Assembly: GCF_004664715.2 (NCBI RefSeq)
Contig: NC_051073.1
Location: forward strand, 60,869,379 to 60,933,378
Origin: Peromyscus leucopus
Lineage: Eukaryota > Chordata > Mammalia > Rodentia > Cricetidae
Reading direction: 5' to 3'
Length of the DNA stretch: 64,000 nucleotides
Under the pieces are notes generated by a model. It had not been told where the DNA came from and ran no database searches. It saw only the letters and a program-made list of their open reading frames with translations. Within the stretch, counting starts at the first letter, position 1, and each line of letters begins with the position of its first letter. Of this stretch, positions 47,280 through 59,500 are shown piece by piece. The translations under genes were made by a program, and so were the position numbers.

Positions 47280-47600
47280 AGAGGGTAAGCGGGGCGAGGG
47301 CGGGCCTGCGTTTTAGTGTCCCCAGACCAGATGGAAGCAGGTACTCGGCAAAGACTTTTGGTAAATGAATGCGACAAGGCAGGCACGGTGTTCGCAGGGC
47401 TTCTTCTGGGGCGAGCAGGGAGGGCTTCTGGGAGAAAGTGACATCGGTGGGAGCTAGCTAGGCTTTAGCGCTGCAGAGACGAGCCGAACAGCTCAGAGTG
47501 CTGGGCCAGCGCTCTGAAAGACTGTGACGCCTCTATAAAAGGATCAAGCGCCGAGGAAGGGTCCCCCTGTCTGCTCTTCAGCACAGAACCTGCGGGGCGC
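47280..47600 (+). promoter_or_regulatory. Candidate plus-strand promoter-like block (GC boxes and TATA)
   Basis: GC-rich unique sequence with GGGGCGAGGGCGGGCC (47290-47305) and CTATAAAAGG at 47533-47542, oriented opposite to Mylk. Several CpGs lie around it. No coding frame follows that I can support, so any product would be non-coding. This is a motif-level call only. Confidence 0.25.
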
Positions 47601-47690
47601 TCAGGGGCAGAGCCCTAGTCTGGCAGGAGGGCTGCACACCCAGTTCCTCACAGGGGAAACGGCAGGCGGAGGGCAATGCGTTGCTGCATT

Positions 47691-47704
47691 GTGCCACCTT
47701 GTGG
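47691..47704 (-). promoter_or_regulatory. CTCF-like motif
   Basis: Minus strand CCACAAGGTGGCAC agrees with the CTCF core CCASYAGRKGGCRS except at one position. Confidence 0.4.
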
Positions 47705-47949
47705 TCAGAGCCTCAAGGTGCGGCACGTGAGCCCACGGCTGGCTCAAGTCAGTTGGAACCAATTCCTCGGGTCTCTCTCACTTGGTCTGTGGCTGCGTAG
47801 ACAGGCAGACCACCAACTTCCAGCCCTCTCTGCCCTTCACCAAGCAGACAGATGATACTGCAGCGAGTTGTTGATTCTTTGGTAAAAATCACTCCCTGGG
47901 ATAATCCGACTTGTTTAAAGTTTGGACACCCATCACAACAGCACATATG

Positions 47950-48110
47950 GAGCACTCTACAGTTTGGGGGGGACAATTCATTTAATCCTCACAGTACCGT
48001 GATTCCCAGTGTCCCCCATGTCACACAGAGGAAGGGGACACCTGGGGAGTGGACACCCAGGTGACAAGTCTAGAAAGCAATGAATGGAATTCAGGCCAGG
48101 CTCTGGCTTT
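47950..48110 (-). mobile_element. MIR SINE, minus orientation
   Basis: 'attcatttaatcctcacagt', 'tgtcacacagaggaagggga' and 'atggaattcaggccaggctc' follow reverse MIR. Confidence 0.7.
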
Positions 48111-50199
48111 GTATTGACACTTTCCATGATGCCACATTGAGTGACAGAAGCAGGCCTGGGGAAGGGTGGCTCAGCAGATGAGGCAGCATGGAGTAAGTCC
48201 CTTAACATCTCCCAGCGGGGCTGGAGCCAAAGGAGCAGCCACGAAAGTCAGCAGAACTCCAAAGCCGAGGAGGGTGCGAGACACGGCCTGGAACCTCCAG
48301 AGCACCTTGGGGCAGGGCGCCAGAAATGTCACTGTGCCAGGTGTACTCTGCCAGCCCTGTGCAGAGAAGTCTCGTACCGGGGCCCGAGCGTGGTTGTCTC
48401 TCAGCCTTGTTTTCCATTTATGGTTGGGAGCCTCGGTCTGCCTTGGAAAGGTCAGTACCTCCCCCACCCAGGAGGGCGCTCACTCACCAGGCTGCTGACA
48501 GCAGACGGAGAGGACCTGGTGGGGCTGTGCTACAGCTCACCCACCCCCCCAACCCCCCCCCCCCGTTTGCTTTACAACACACTTAGACGGGCAATCGTGC
48601 GGCCTTCCCAACACTCAGGAGTCAGGGGGATACCCCCGAGTTTCCCATCCTTCATCTGAAGACCCCCCACCCCCGCCTTAGCCCACAGAGACTGTTAGCG
48701 TAGCTGCGTCTCTAATGCACTTAAAACACAAACAACTGAAGATATGCTGGATTAAATTAGCTGACTACCAGATACAAGACTGGGTGAACTGGTCTATCCC
48801 ATGCCATTTGTCCTTTCCTGCCCACTACAGACCGGCTAGCCTCGGGGAAGATGGGAGAGCTGCCCCCCTGGGCCTCCAAGACCAGGCCGTGAACTTCTGT
48901 GCTTCCTTGGAAGTCTCATACCACGGTCCCCCGGGGTCCCCAGCAGCCATGCCACTCTAGAGATAAGTGGGTTATGGGTGTGTACCAGAGAAGATCTCAC
49001 GGGCCCTGGGCCACCGCCAGCTCTGACCCCAGTGTGGAAGGCTTCCTGGAAAGGAAGGGGCAGGCTGGTTCACACATGACTCCACACAGAGGCATTTCTT
49101 CAGAGAAATCCAAGTCCCTCCTGGCAGATGGCCACACAGGGCAGACATGGACCACATTCTCTGTTAGTGACAGCTCCCTTTGCCCTAGGGAAGGACGGTG
49201 CCTTTCCCTTTGTGGCTAGCCTTCTGCTTTGGGCCAGGGGAGGTGTACTCTGAGAAAGGGCCTCTACGGGGTGACCTGGGCCTTGGTTCCAGGGCCTGGG
49301 CTCAGATGCCGCTTTACCTGCTCTCCTGGGGTAGTGTGCTGGCCAAGATCCACTGATGTCAAGGCCACTAGACCCTTCTGTATAAGACAAGGACAACACT
49401 CTGCCCTGAGCCCCAGGGGTCTCTGTGAGGTGGTGGAGCTGAAGAGATAGAGGAGGCAGAATGCATTTTGTGCCTTCTTCTGTGATACCATCTCACACAG
49501 CCTTCCAGAACGTGACTATCCACACTACAAGAGGACTGTCCTAAGAAGCATGAATTTTAGGGGGACAAAAGAAATGAGGTAGGGTTTTCTTCTTGGCTGG
49601 CAGGGAAGGCAGGCACACTCTACCCCATCTAAGCACCCAGAGGACCCAGTCACTCTCAGGAGCTGGGGGCACAGGCTAAGGAAAGGTGGGAATCAGGGTT
49701 ACCTGAGGGTCCTGGACCTTAGAATCACCCTCTCTTCCTGGAAACAACCACCATACAGAGCCCCAGCCCAGAAAGGCGAGTCTCAAGCCTAATGATTCAC
49801 GGTGATTCCCGGGGACTAAGTGCTGGCCTGATCAATGGCAGACTGTGAGAATCAGATTCCTCGGCACCAGGCTGGTGAGGGGAAACCTTCAGAAGTCTCA
49901 GGACCTGCTGCCTCGCGAGCACCTCAGGGCACAGAGCCTTTTGTGAGGCCGCTGCATGTTAAGGGCACATCTTGCAGTGCAGGTGGTTTTCTTGTTCCAG
50001 AGGGAGAGCTTCCATCTAGTCAGGGGACCCTCGTCTCTTTCCCTGGTGTGTCCCCAGGGCCCAGTGGGGTTAAGGGATTCGAGACACACTCCTGTTACTG
50101 TGGGTTGCCAGAGACTGTCTCTTCCATCTGCCTGCCTTCAGGGTCAGGGTCTTCCCTTCTCTCCCCTCCCTCTTCCATTTCTTTCCTCCTTCCTTTCCT

Positions 50200-50290
50200 T
50201 GGAGACGGGGTCTTACTATGCACCTCAGGTTGGCTTGGAACTCAGGATCGTCCTGCCTCGCCCTCCCTAGGGCTGGGATATCAGGCGTTC
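50200..50290 (-). mobile_element. B1 fragment, minus orientation
   Basis: 'ggagacggggtcttactatg', 'ggttggcttggaactcagga' and 'ggctgggatatcaggcg' are reverse B1. It stands about 210 bp from the Ig4 exon. Confidence 0.75.
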
Positions 50291-50499
50291 CACTTCACGC
50301 TTGTGCTCAGGACTGTCCATGTCACTTCTCCTTTGTCCCTAAGATGTCCCAGCAGCCACTCTGCTTCCGCAGCTGCCTGCCAGCAACCACAATTCCATTT
50401 ATGCTTCTGCTCCTTGAATTCGGGCCAGGAATCCTATGGTCTATAAAAGCATTCTTCCTTCAAAGCAGACAGGGAAAAAAAGCGCTTGAAGGATCCTAC

Positions 50500-50652
50500 C
50501 TTGGACGGTGACCCTGGCGCTGCAGGACACCTGTCCCAGGGCATTCTCAGCCAGACAGGTGTAGGTCCCGCGGTCCTCTGGCAGGGCATCCTGGATGTGG
50601 AGCTCAGCCATGCCAGCCTCACAGATGGAGTGAGCAAACTTGATGGGCCGCC
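50500..50652 (-). CDS. Mylk: Mylk exon: second half of Ig4 (153 nt)
   Basis: Encodes (G)RPIKFAHSICEAGMAELHIQ, then DALPEDRGTYTCLAENALGQ and VSCSARVTVQ. EDRGTYTC supplies the F-strand Tyr and Cys, which pair with the Cys of LRCSVRG on the previous exon. The acceptor is 'cttccctctgcag' above 50652 and the donor is G|GTAGGA at 50499. Both phases are 1 (51 codons). Almost the same as human (ELHIQDALPED, CLAENALGQVSCSA). Confidence 0.97.
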
Positions 50653-51966
50653 CTGCAGAGGGAAGCACAGAAGAGGGGCTCAGGCCAGGGAGCACCTGCT
50701 GCTGGCGGTGGGATATACCAGACTTGACCCCGGCAGGGCAACTGTCATGATGCTGGAGCCGGTCCAAATCCACAGAGGATGAGACTGGGCCTGCAAAGAC
50801 TGGGTAGAGTCACTCTGGAAGAATCTGGCACGCGGGAGGGCAATGACAGACAGTTGGCATTTTTGGATAACCTCCATCCCACACACCTGGAAAGAATTCT
50901 GCAGGGTCTTTTGGTCCACAGCCCAGGCTCAGGCAGAGTAGACCTCGTTCAGACCGAACATGTGGCTCTCGGCTCTTTTGAGATGTCTCCAGAAAGAACG
51001 ATTCCGTTTCCCATTATAGATATTGATCAGAAAGCAATGCTGTAGCCCCACCCTAATGTGGCAATCACGTTCATTTCCTCTGTGCAATAAGCCGCACTTT
51101 AGCATTCAAGGGAAAGACAAACGTGGAGAAGAAAAAATGAATGGTCCTACAAGAAGCCCTCTTTATATGCAGACCTATGTGGCAACTGGTTGTAAGCGGT
51201 TAGCATCAGCGCCATCTTTAATACATGCTCCCAAACGGTATCATTCTACAACGGAACCTTTACTTCTAGGGAAATAGTCCTGTCTTCTTACTGAAGAGTC
51301 TGGCCTCTAGCAGGGATGCGTTCCTCTGCTGTACAGGAAGCTACCGTCACTTCTTTCTCTTGCCAGCCCCCATCCCCCACCCCCAGTCCTAGTTTGCACT
51401 TCATAAAATTAAGGGTGGGAGGCAGGAGAGGCAGGCAGTTTAGGGAGGAACAGCCCTCCCCACGGAGCAATGTTTTCTTCCGCACATAACAACACTTCGT
51501 GTCTCCAGGACAGTTTTACAAAGAGACTGCCAAGCAAGAGGGAGGGAAGAGGACCTTCCCAATCCACTGCATTCCATGAGAGGAGGACTGGGAGGGGTGG
51601 AGCGGGGGAAGGCAGGGGCCAGGAGAGCGCCATTGGAAGGACTGAATACCCTTTGTTTTGATTTTTGTAAGAGTGACCCCCTCGAACCTGAGACCACCAG
51701 CATGCTCCACCTTGACTGTCCTCAGCCTGTCTCCTCTGTCCCAACATGCGTGACAAGCACTACGAGAGCCTGTCTTTTTTCCTGATGCACAATTCCTGAC
51801 TCCTTTCAGGCCCACAAGCAGGGGTGGTGCCCCAGAAAGAAGCTGCTGGCTCAGAGCACATCATGGCCCAGAGTTAAGAAACTCCCAGTCTAAAGAAAAA
51901 AGAAACTCCCAGCCTAGAGGTTGGTTTGGAATCCTCTAAAGCCAAGGAAGGTGAATTTAAGCACGA

Positions 51967-51980
51967 TTGCCCTCTAGTGG
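51967..51980 (-). promoter_or_regulatory. CTCF-like motif
   Basis: Minus strand CCACTAGAGGGCAA fits the CTCF core at 13 of 14 positions. It lies in non-SINE sequence. Confidence 0.4.
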
Positions 51981-52072
51981 GAAAAGTGTGGAAAGCCAAG
52001 ATGTACACCCACGTTCAAGACTCACTACTAATAGCAAAGAAACACAAACCATGGTCCACACCCCACCTCTCT

Positions 52073-52073
<1 letters not shown>

Positions 52074-52113
<40 letters not shown>
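52074..52113. repeat. (TG)n microsatellite with AT-rich flank
   Basis: About 20 GT units, followed by strongly AT-rich text to about 52230. Confidence 0.95.
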
Positions 52114-52114
<1 letters not shown>

Positions 52115-52224
52115 TAGAATACAACATATATTACTATACTTTATTATAATATGTTGCATTGTTAGATATCATAGTATCTAGTAATATGTATTAATTATAA
52201 TGTATACTTATATATATTATATAT

Positions 52225-52690
52225 TAATTCTTTGGGAATTTCATACAATGTACTTTGGCCATAGTCTTCCCAACTCCTCCCCCTCGCTCCTACCAGATCC
52301 ACTCCCACCCCAACCCACAATTTTGTGTCCTTTTTGTTTTGTTTACATAACCCATCAAGTCAAACCTATCCTGTTCACATATTCTTGGATACAGAGCACG
52401 ATTCCTACCAGGGGCCATACACATTCTTAAAGACCCCCTTAAGTTACCGACTACTGACAGCTCATCGGCTAAGGGTAGGCTCACGCGCCCTTCCCGCTCC
52501 ATGTGGGCTCGATCTTGCCCAGGTCTCATGCAGGCAACCAGAGCTGCCGTTAGTTCATGAATGGAGAGGTCCCGTCGTGTCCAGAGACAATGTTTCAGCC
52601 CAGCCGTCCCTCCCTCCCTTCTGGCTCTTGCAGTCTTTCTGTCCTATCTTCTGATGTGGACCCCGAGTCTTGAGACGAATATGATATAGT
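52225..52690 (-). mobile_element. LINE-1 3' UTR, minus orientation
   Basis: 'ttctttgggaatttcataca', 'ccagatccactcccacccca', 'aacccatcaagtcaaaccta', 'taccaggggccatacacatt' and 'tctggctcttgcagtctttc' follow in order the familiar rodent Lx-type L1 3' region in reverse. Non-coding. Confidence 0.8.
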
Positions 52691-53410
52691 TGTTCAATTT
52701 GCGGCTGAGCACTCCAAATACAGCATTTTTCTGCATGTTGACCAGTGGCGAACTTCTGTTAACCACTGTCCACTGCACAAAAAAACTTCTCCGCACTGAC
52801 CTATCTGATTCGGTTCTACACAGCTAGCAAACCAAGAACGCTATTTAAATACTTTTTATATATATATATATTTTTAATAAAAAAGAATAAAATTTCATGA
52901 CATGGGGAAATTGCATGAAAGTCTTATTTTAGTGCCCACAAAATCATTTCCACACTGTCTGCTGTTTTCATGTCGCAACAGTGGCGTTGAATAGTTGTGG
53001 CAGAGGAGTATGTCCTGAAAACCTGAAAGGATTTACAGACTGGCTCTCTGGAGGAAATGCTCGCTCACCCTTGTTTAGCTGGGTCCAGTCAAAATGAAAC
53101 TCTCACTCGGACCCACGACTGGTCCTTATGCTCATCTTAAGCTCTAGCTGAAAGAAAGAAAGCTGGGTCCTTGCGGTCAGTCCCTTGAGATCTGCCCATG
53201 GGTGAGGGGTAGGAGAGAGGGCACACTCAGTTCTCACCTATCTACCTGAGCTAACTGCCTGGAGAGAGAGTACACACCTCCTCTCACTCAGAGATCAATT
53301 CTGGCAAAGCCCGAGAGAACTACAGTGGCATGGAGGCTCACAGGCAATGGGTCGGGACAGTGGCACACCTGAGGGCCGTTTGGGGACAAGCGATGGACAC
53401 TGCCTTTTAA

Positions 53411-53688
<278 letters not shown>

Positions 53689-53837
53689 GGCTGTGCCATA
53701 CGACGAGAGAACTGGCTAAGACTGCAAGCTCTCCATCCCCATCCTCGAAAGTCAGGTTCCCCGACAGCTCTGGTCTGCAAAGAGTCCCCTCTCAGCAGGA
53801 CCCTATGCTTTCTCCCAAGCAGCCTCTGCCCATTGCT

Positions 53838-53985
53838 TCTGCCAAGTGTGGTGGTGCACACCTTTGATCCCAGCAGAGGCAGGCGGATCTCCGTGAGTTC
53901 GGGGCCAGGCTGTTCTGCACAGAAAGTTTCAGGACAGCCAGGTCTACATAGAGAGACCCTGTCTTGAAACCGAAACAAAAGTCAA
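53838..53985 (+). mobile_element. B1 SINE
   Basis: 'ccaagtgtggtggtgcacac', 'cagaggcaggcggatctccg' and 'acatagagagaccctgtctt' with a short deletion in the 'cagcac' region. Confidence 0.88.
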
Positions 53986-54443
53986 AGAGAGCTTTACTTA
54001 ATTATAGAAGTATAATTAACAGCATAAAGAATTACTAGTTTTTAATCCTAGACCCACCTGCCACTCAATTAAAGGTCACATGCTTTGACCGAGTTCTGAT
54101 GTGGGTCACTGGGTTATTCATGTGCGTGTTCATTTATTGACTCAACAAATGCTTATTGATGGTATCTTAGGAGTCTAATCATAAGAAAAGAAACTGAAAT
54201 TGCATGTGTGTATCTCTGGGCGGGAGCCTCATTATCCACTTTATACATGTGAACTCAGTGAATCTCTAACAGCCACCCTGCCAGGCTGGAAGCAGGATTC
54301 CCCAAGAGCAGATGAGCTGGGTCAGCTGGTGAGCAGCAGGCCACCACCTTCTCTTTCCTGCGCTACTGAGGCACACACGGTTCAGTATGAGAAGAGAGAA
54401 CTCAAGTCAGGAGGCCGACAAAGCTGGGGCAGGGAGAACTCAC

Positions 54444-54578
54444 CATTGAGCAGCCAAGTGATCCGGGGTACCGGGGTCCCCCTTACAGAGCACCGCAGCA
54501 CCAAGTCCTGGCCCTCAATGACAACACTGTCCTTCAGGACGCTGGAGAATGAAGGGGCCGTCTGTGCCAAGTTTGACC
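54444..54578 (-). CDS. Mylk: Mylk exon: first half of Ig4 (135 nt)
   Basis: Encodes (R)SNLAQTAPSFSSVLKDSVVI, then EGQDLVLRCSVRGTPVPRIT and WLLN(G). LVLRC gives the B-strand Cys and ITW the core Trp. The acceptor is 'tttgccttcacag' above 54578 and the donor is G|GTGAGT at 54443. Both phases are 1 (45 codons). The first residues (SNLAQT) differ from the human LAVMEV at the Ig3-Ig4 joint, while APSFSSVLKD onward is conserved. Confidence 0.97.
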
Positions 54579-55198
54579 CTGTGAAGGCAAACAACAGAAA
54601 GACCCTCTCAGGTCACAGCTCGCCCACCCAGTGATGGACCAGTTATGCCAAGCCTTGCAAGGCAGACACACCCGTTGTCCTGGGCCCTGGGCTTCCTCAA
54701 CGGTGGACTGTGCCTTGCCTACCTCCATGCTTGAGGAGGAAAGGCCTCAGACGCCTGCAGGCCACTCAGTACGACCGACTGGGGTCTTCCAGGGTCACAA
54801 AGCTCCCTGGTGCTAGGACACTCACACGGAGGCCTGCCTTCTCCCCTTGCGAAGCAGGTCTCTCTCATCTACTTTTGACCTTTGCTATCCTGAGCATCCT
54901 CCCCTTCTTTCTGGGTCTGACTCTGAGTTCTAGGGTCTCTTCTCTGTACATGCCATCACCAATTACATGGTCTTATTACATAATTAAAATAAATATCTTC
55001 CTTGTAGAAACTGTATACCCATAGTGGGGATATTTCCATTTGAAATTATTTTAATTATCTCCCCCCCCCCCCCCCCTCCCGCGCACACAATTTCAGGACT
55101 GAATCACATGACAAAGACTCCTATGTATTTTCCAAGTATGACTTGAGCCTGGTTCTAGGTCAAAGGTCAAAGGTCCAGAATGGCTGATGGCAGTGCTA

Positions 55199-55204
55199 TA
55201 CACA

Positions 55205-55250
<46 letters not shown>
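55199..55250. repeat. (CA)n microsatellite
   Basis: About 25 CA units with one TA interruption. Confidence 0.96.
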
Positions 55251-55252
<2 letters not shown>

Positions 55253-55679
55253 GTCTGCTGAATTCTCAGAGACCTGCCCGCAGAACATTCAAAGTTCAAA
55301 GCTTTCCATATGGTAGATTGGGGAACACTTTAAAATTTGAAGACCTTAATTAAGAGAAACAGGGACAGATGGTGGCTTCTGACCCAGCCCGGGCATGGTA
55401 CAGCAGAATCACAGGCCACTCTCCGATGCCACAGCCACACTGTCTCCTCTAGACCTTGGGGTAGAGGATGGGTGAGCAGACCCACGACAGCAATGGTGTT
55501 TCTGATCAGGCCTGGCACCCAGGAAGGGGCGACTGGTCCAAGGACTGTAGAAATGCACCGTCTACACCTTCCCTGAGTCACCGTCAGATTCCCTCCCTAG
55601 AGAGATGCTGTTCAGAGTCACTGGTAAGATTATGTTCCTAGCCAACTTGGGTTAGAAATATACTATCTTTTATAAGGCG

Positions 55680-55830
55680 TGTGACAAGTGACATCATTTT
55701 ACTGCACTTCAGTATTCTCTTCTAGAAAATGGGTATAGCTCTAATTACCTATTGAGGTGACTGGGATCATTAAATAAAATAAAGCAAGGAGAGCATCTGG
55801 CACGTGCCTAGCCTACAGAACACTTACAGA
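55680..55830 (+). mobile_element. MIR SINE, 3' part
   Basis: 'tctagaaaatgggtatagct', 'gatcattaaataaaataaag' and 'gcatctggcacgtgcctag' match the MIR right half. Confidence 0.75.
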
Positions 55831-57259
55831 GAACCATTGCTACTCTCATCAAGCGGAAGCTGTGTACAGAAGCTGTGCGCAGAAACCCTGCTTGGAGGAG
55901 GTAGAACTTAGTGTGGACGAGTAGAGAGGCCGAGGCAGAGCTCCCAAGAAGACACTGACCAAGAAGGAAGAAGCTCCTTTGATGGGGGAAGAGGAAAGAC
56001 TCGGGGCGGGGTCATCCCTGCTGGCCAAGATCTCCATGGAGATGAAGGTACAGAAGAGACGTGTGAATAAAGGAAGCAGCCTTTCTGCAGTCAGAGGGAG
56101 GAGGAAGGAGAGGTGGGTGGCAGACGCTAAATAACGTGCGCGGCACAGACTGTGTCTTGGTAAAGCATTTGCCGAGAATGAATGGGGGATTTGTAATCTG
56201 GAGAGGTTGCGAGATAGCGCATACCTTAAGGAGGCAGGAGAATGCAATGCACTTCTAGAAGGGGAGAAAAAAAAAACAAAGAACTGACCTCTGCAATCTA
56301 CTCCATTAAAGCAGAGAGAATGTCATCGCAGAGATCCTAGATGGAGCTTTCCAGAACTCTGGGTATTAACAAGGCTTGAGAAAACCAAAGCGCAGCCCTC
56401 CACACTCAGCTGAATCTGGGGAAGGTCAGCAGACTCTGTGGTCTTAAACTCCCCTTCCCTTCACCCCAGCTCTTGGCGGCTTTGAAAACCAGAAGCAGCC
56501 ATAGAACTTGTGAAAATGAGATGTTTAGGGGCCAGGGCTCCAGAAAAACCACAGCCCCAAGAGAATCGTCACCACTGCCTGGTTCTGGCAGCTCCTTCTG
56601 CTCCACCTCCAGCGCCGTCTGCCCTGACCAGACGCAGACTTTGGTCTGTGTGAACCACTCTATCCCCAAGGTATTTGTGAAAAAGCAATTATTTAACATC
56701 ACTGCTACCGAGGCAGCAATATCAGCTAGGACTAGTATGAGTCTGACCAATAAAACTTAAAAGGAAAAACTGGGAAAATGTCCACAGCTATGAAACTCTG
56801 ACGTATCCCCTGGGTGCTAGAAGGAGCCCCATGCAAGTACAAGGCAATGTGTACGCTCAAGGGAGACCTGAGAGGTCCTACTTTCACCTCTGGCTGGTCT
56901 GGGGGCTCTCCACTAGCAGGGAATATTGGCTATGTTGAGTTGTAAACGTTCAGCAGTAGAATGGAAGGTTCCCTTAAATACACACAGAATCCCTCACCAA
57001 AGGCTGGAAGACACACTGGTTCAAGGCACTTCCTTCATTTATTTGTATCCAACTGTTACTCCAATCACCAAGATGACTAAATGGAGATGTCACTGGACAC
57101 ATGGCATAATCTGGTGCTACCGATGTCCTTCAAGGGCCCATGCATTGGGTCCTCAACTTTTGGGGATACGGTGGACACTGTTGGAGGGGTCTACTGGGTG
57201 GAAGTTAGGCCACTGAGAGGTCCTTCTGGGGGACATTGGAATTCTGGTCCTTCATCTCT

Positions 57260-57455
57260 TGCTTTACTCCCTGGTTTCCAGGAGCTGGGGAGCCTTCTCC
57301 ATCACATACTACTCCCTGGTGGCTTTGTCACCGCAGAGCCAAAAGGGGTGGAGCCAGTTGACGGTGGACTGAAACCTTAAACTGTGAGCCAAAAACTCCT
57401 TTCCTCCTTTAGGTCAATTATGTCAGGAATTTGAGCATAGAGACAGAAAGCTAAC
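57260..57455 (+). mobile_element. MaLR-like LTR end
   Basis: 'ggtggactgaaaccttaaac', 'tgtgagccaaaaactccttt' and 'gacagaaagctaacacac' resemble the 3' end of rodent MaLR or related LTRs. The left border is not clear. Confidence 0.45.
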
Positions 57456-57552
57456 ACACCCAGACTTTGCAGAATAGGAGGAGACAATAAAAAAAATCAT
57501 ACATTTAATAAAAGACTTATATTCCAAATATATAAAGGAATTCTTAAAACTC

Positions 57553-57644
57553 CACCACCACCACCACCACCACCACCACCACCACCACCACCACCACCAC
57601 CACCACCACCACCTCCACCATCACCACCACAACAACAACAACAA
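57553..57644. repeat. (CCA)n then (CAA)n trinucleotide array
   Basis: About 20 CCA units, mixed CCT/CCATCA, then CAA units. It lies inside the old L1 at a place where L1 has 'actcaacaac'-like text. Confidence 0.97.
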
Positions 57645-58129
57645 AATGACCCAATTAAAAAACGAGCTATGATTTTTTTCCCACTAGATTTCTGTAAAGA
57701 AGATATGTGAACATCTAAAAAGCACATGAAATTATATTCAATGTGAGTCATCAGAGAAATGCAAGTCAAAGTCCCAGAGAGACAATGATAGAAAAGGAAA
57801 ATACGAAAGGTAAGGCGTTGGTGAGGATGTGGGGAACTGGAACACTAGCACGCTGCTGGTGGAACAGGATGGCGACACTACCGTAGAGAACAGCCTGGTG
57901 GTTCCTCAGAGGGAAACACAGCATTACCTCCCGACCCAGCAGTGCCACAGACGCTGGAAAGCGCCTGTACATGATGCTCACGGAGAGTCCCACTCCTAGA
58001 AGAGCTAACGGCTGCAAAGGGAGGGAGAGTCAGCTTTCTCCAGGGATGAAAGCCCCCGACAGACTTCTCAATTCTATGTGGTCCTCCTTAAACACATGCG
58101 CCTGCAGGTAATGCTAGCTGGACTAAGTA

Positions 58130-58131
<2 letters not shown>

Positions 58132-58187
<56 letters not shown>

Positions 58188-58196
58188 CGTGCATGT
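58132..58196. repeat. (GT)n(GC)n alternating purine-pyrimidine tract
   Basis: About 24 GT units directly followed by GCGCGCGCG and TGCATGTG. Confidence 0.96.
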
Positions 58197-58494
58197 GTAA
58201 AACAGTAATAATTATGGAAGAATACAGAGAGGGGATGGGGCACATAGGAGGAACTGGAGCGGGAGGGGGGGGTGCAAATGTGTAAATGCAGTGTACTCAT
58301 GTATGAAAATTTAAGAAAATTAAGTGAGAAATGTCTGAGCAGCAGAAATACACCCAACATTCCTCTGCTGATGACTGACAAACCCCACAAGTTGATCCAG
58401 ACAGTGGAATGTTATTCAGCTATAAAGGTGAATAAAATGCTGGTACAAGCTACAACAAGATGAAACCTGGAAACGGTCTGCTTGGGTTTGTTGG

Positions 58495-58660
58495 TTGGTT
58501 GGTTTTGTTTTTTGTTTTTCAAGACAGAGTATCTCTGTGTAACAGACCAAGCTGTCCTGGATCTCGCTCTGTAGACCAGGCTGGCCTCGAACTCACAGAG
58601 ATCTACCTGGCTCTGCCTCCCGAGTGCTGGGACTAAAGGTGTGCGCCACCACCACCTCCT
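58495..58660 (-). mobile_element. B1 SINE, minus orientation, with CCA head expansion
   Basis: 'caagacagagtatctctgtg', 'gaccaggctggcctcgaact' and 'gggactaaaggtgtgcgcca' give a reverse B1. Its CCACCACC head runs into a further CCA-rich block to about 58697. Confidence 0.92.
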
Positions 58661-59344
58661 CCTTCTCCGCTGCTGCCACCACCACCACCACCACCCAGCT
58701 GCATTCTTCGAGGACAAAGAAGCCATTCACAAAAAACCCCAACATTATATGATTCCACTGATACAAAATGTTCAGAATGGGCAAATCCACAGAGACAGAA
58801 AATAAATAATGAGTTTTGGGGCTGGGGCCATGGGAACAGCAATGTCTGATGATTCGTAGGATTTTGGAGTGATTGTCTAAATGATGGTAGTGATGGGCAT
58901 ACAATTCTACGAATGGGTTAAAAAAAAATCAGTGAATTACAAACTCCAAAGGGTGATTTTTATGTTATATGAATTATGTCTCAAAATTGCCTACCACACA
59001 AACCAACAACAATAACAACAAAATGATAGAGGGTTGGTAAGAGACAAACTACCCCAAGATGTTAAATAAGGCAAAAAAAAAAAAAAAAATCTTGTTTTCC
59101 CTAAGATGTAGATAAATTCAGAGCAGACAAAGCCAGAGGAGAATTTAGGCTCTTCAGACATCCCATCCACCTTTGGTAGCCCTGAAGACACACATCTGCC
59201 CGCTAACAAGACATGGAGCCTGGACCAGCTGATGAAGCAAGAGCTCCTAGGCTTGATAACACTACCCACAGGTACCCCATCTCCAAAAAGAACAGATAAC
59301 ATTCCTTGGAAAGAAATTCACCAGCACAGTAAAATCCCGGTCAA

Positions 59345-59500
59345 GAGGCAAGCAAAGGAGCTGGAGAGCTGGCTCGGCAGTTAAGAGCACCGGCTGCTCT
59401 TCCAGAGGACCTGGGTTCAATCCCCAGTACCTAGGACAGATGGATGGCTCACACCTGCGTGTAACTAGCTCCAGAGGATCCTGAAACCCTCTTCTATTGA
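59345..59500 (+). mobile_element. B2-type SINE
   Basis: 'ggagctggagagctggctcg', 'gttaagagcaccggctgctc', 'tccagaggacctgggttcaa' and 'atggctcacacctgcgtg'. Confidence 0.88.

Larger units (their letters stand above)
57480..58990 (+). mobile_element. Old LINE-1 (L1M-type) 3' part, interrupted
   Basis: Distinct L1 phrases occur in order: 'tattccaaatatataaagga', 'gatatgtgaacatctaaaaa', 'atcagagaaatgcaagtcaa', 'ggtgaggatgtggggaactg', 'ggtggttcctcagaggga', 'gtggaatgttattcagctat' and 'gggcaaatccacagagacag'. It is broken by the CCA and TG arrays and a B1. All frames are destroyed. Confidence 0.85.

Noticed and set aside
57497..57769. Poly-Gly frame on the minus strand
   Set aside because: Translation of the CCA array inside an old L1.
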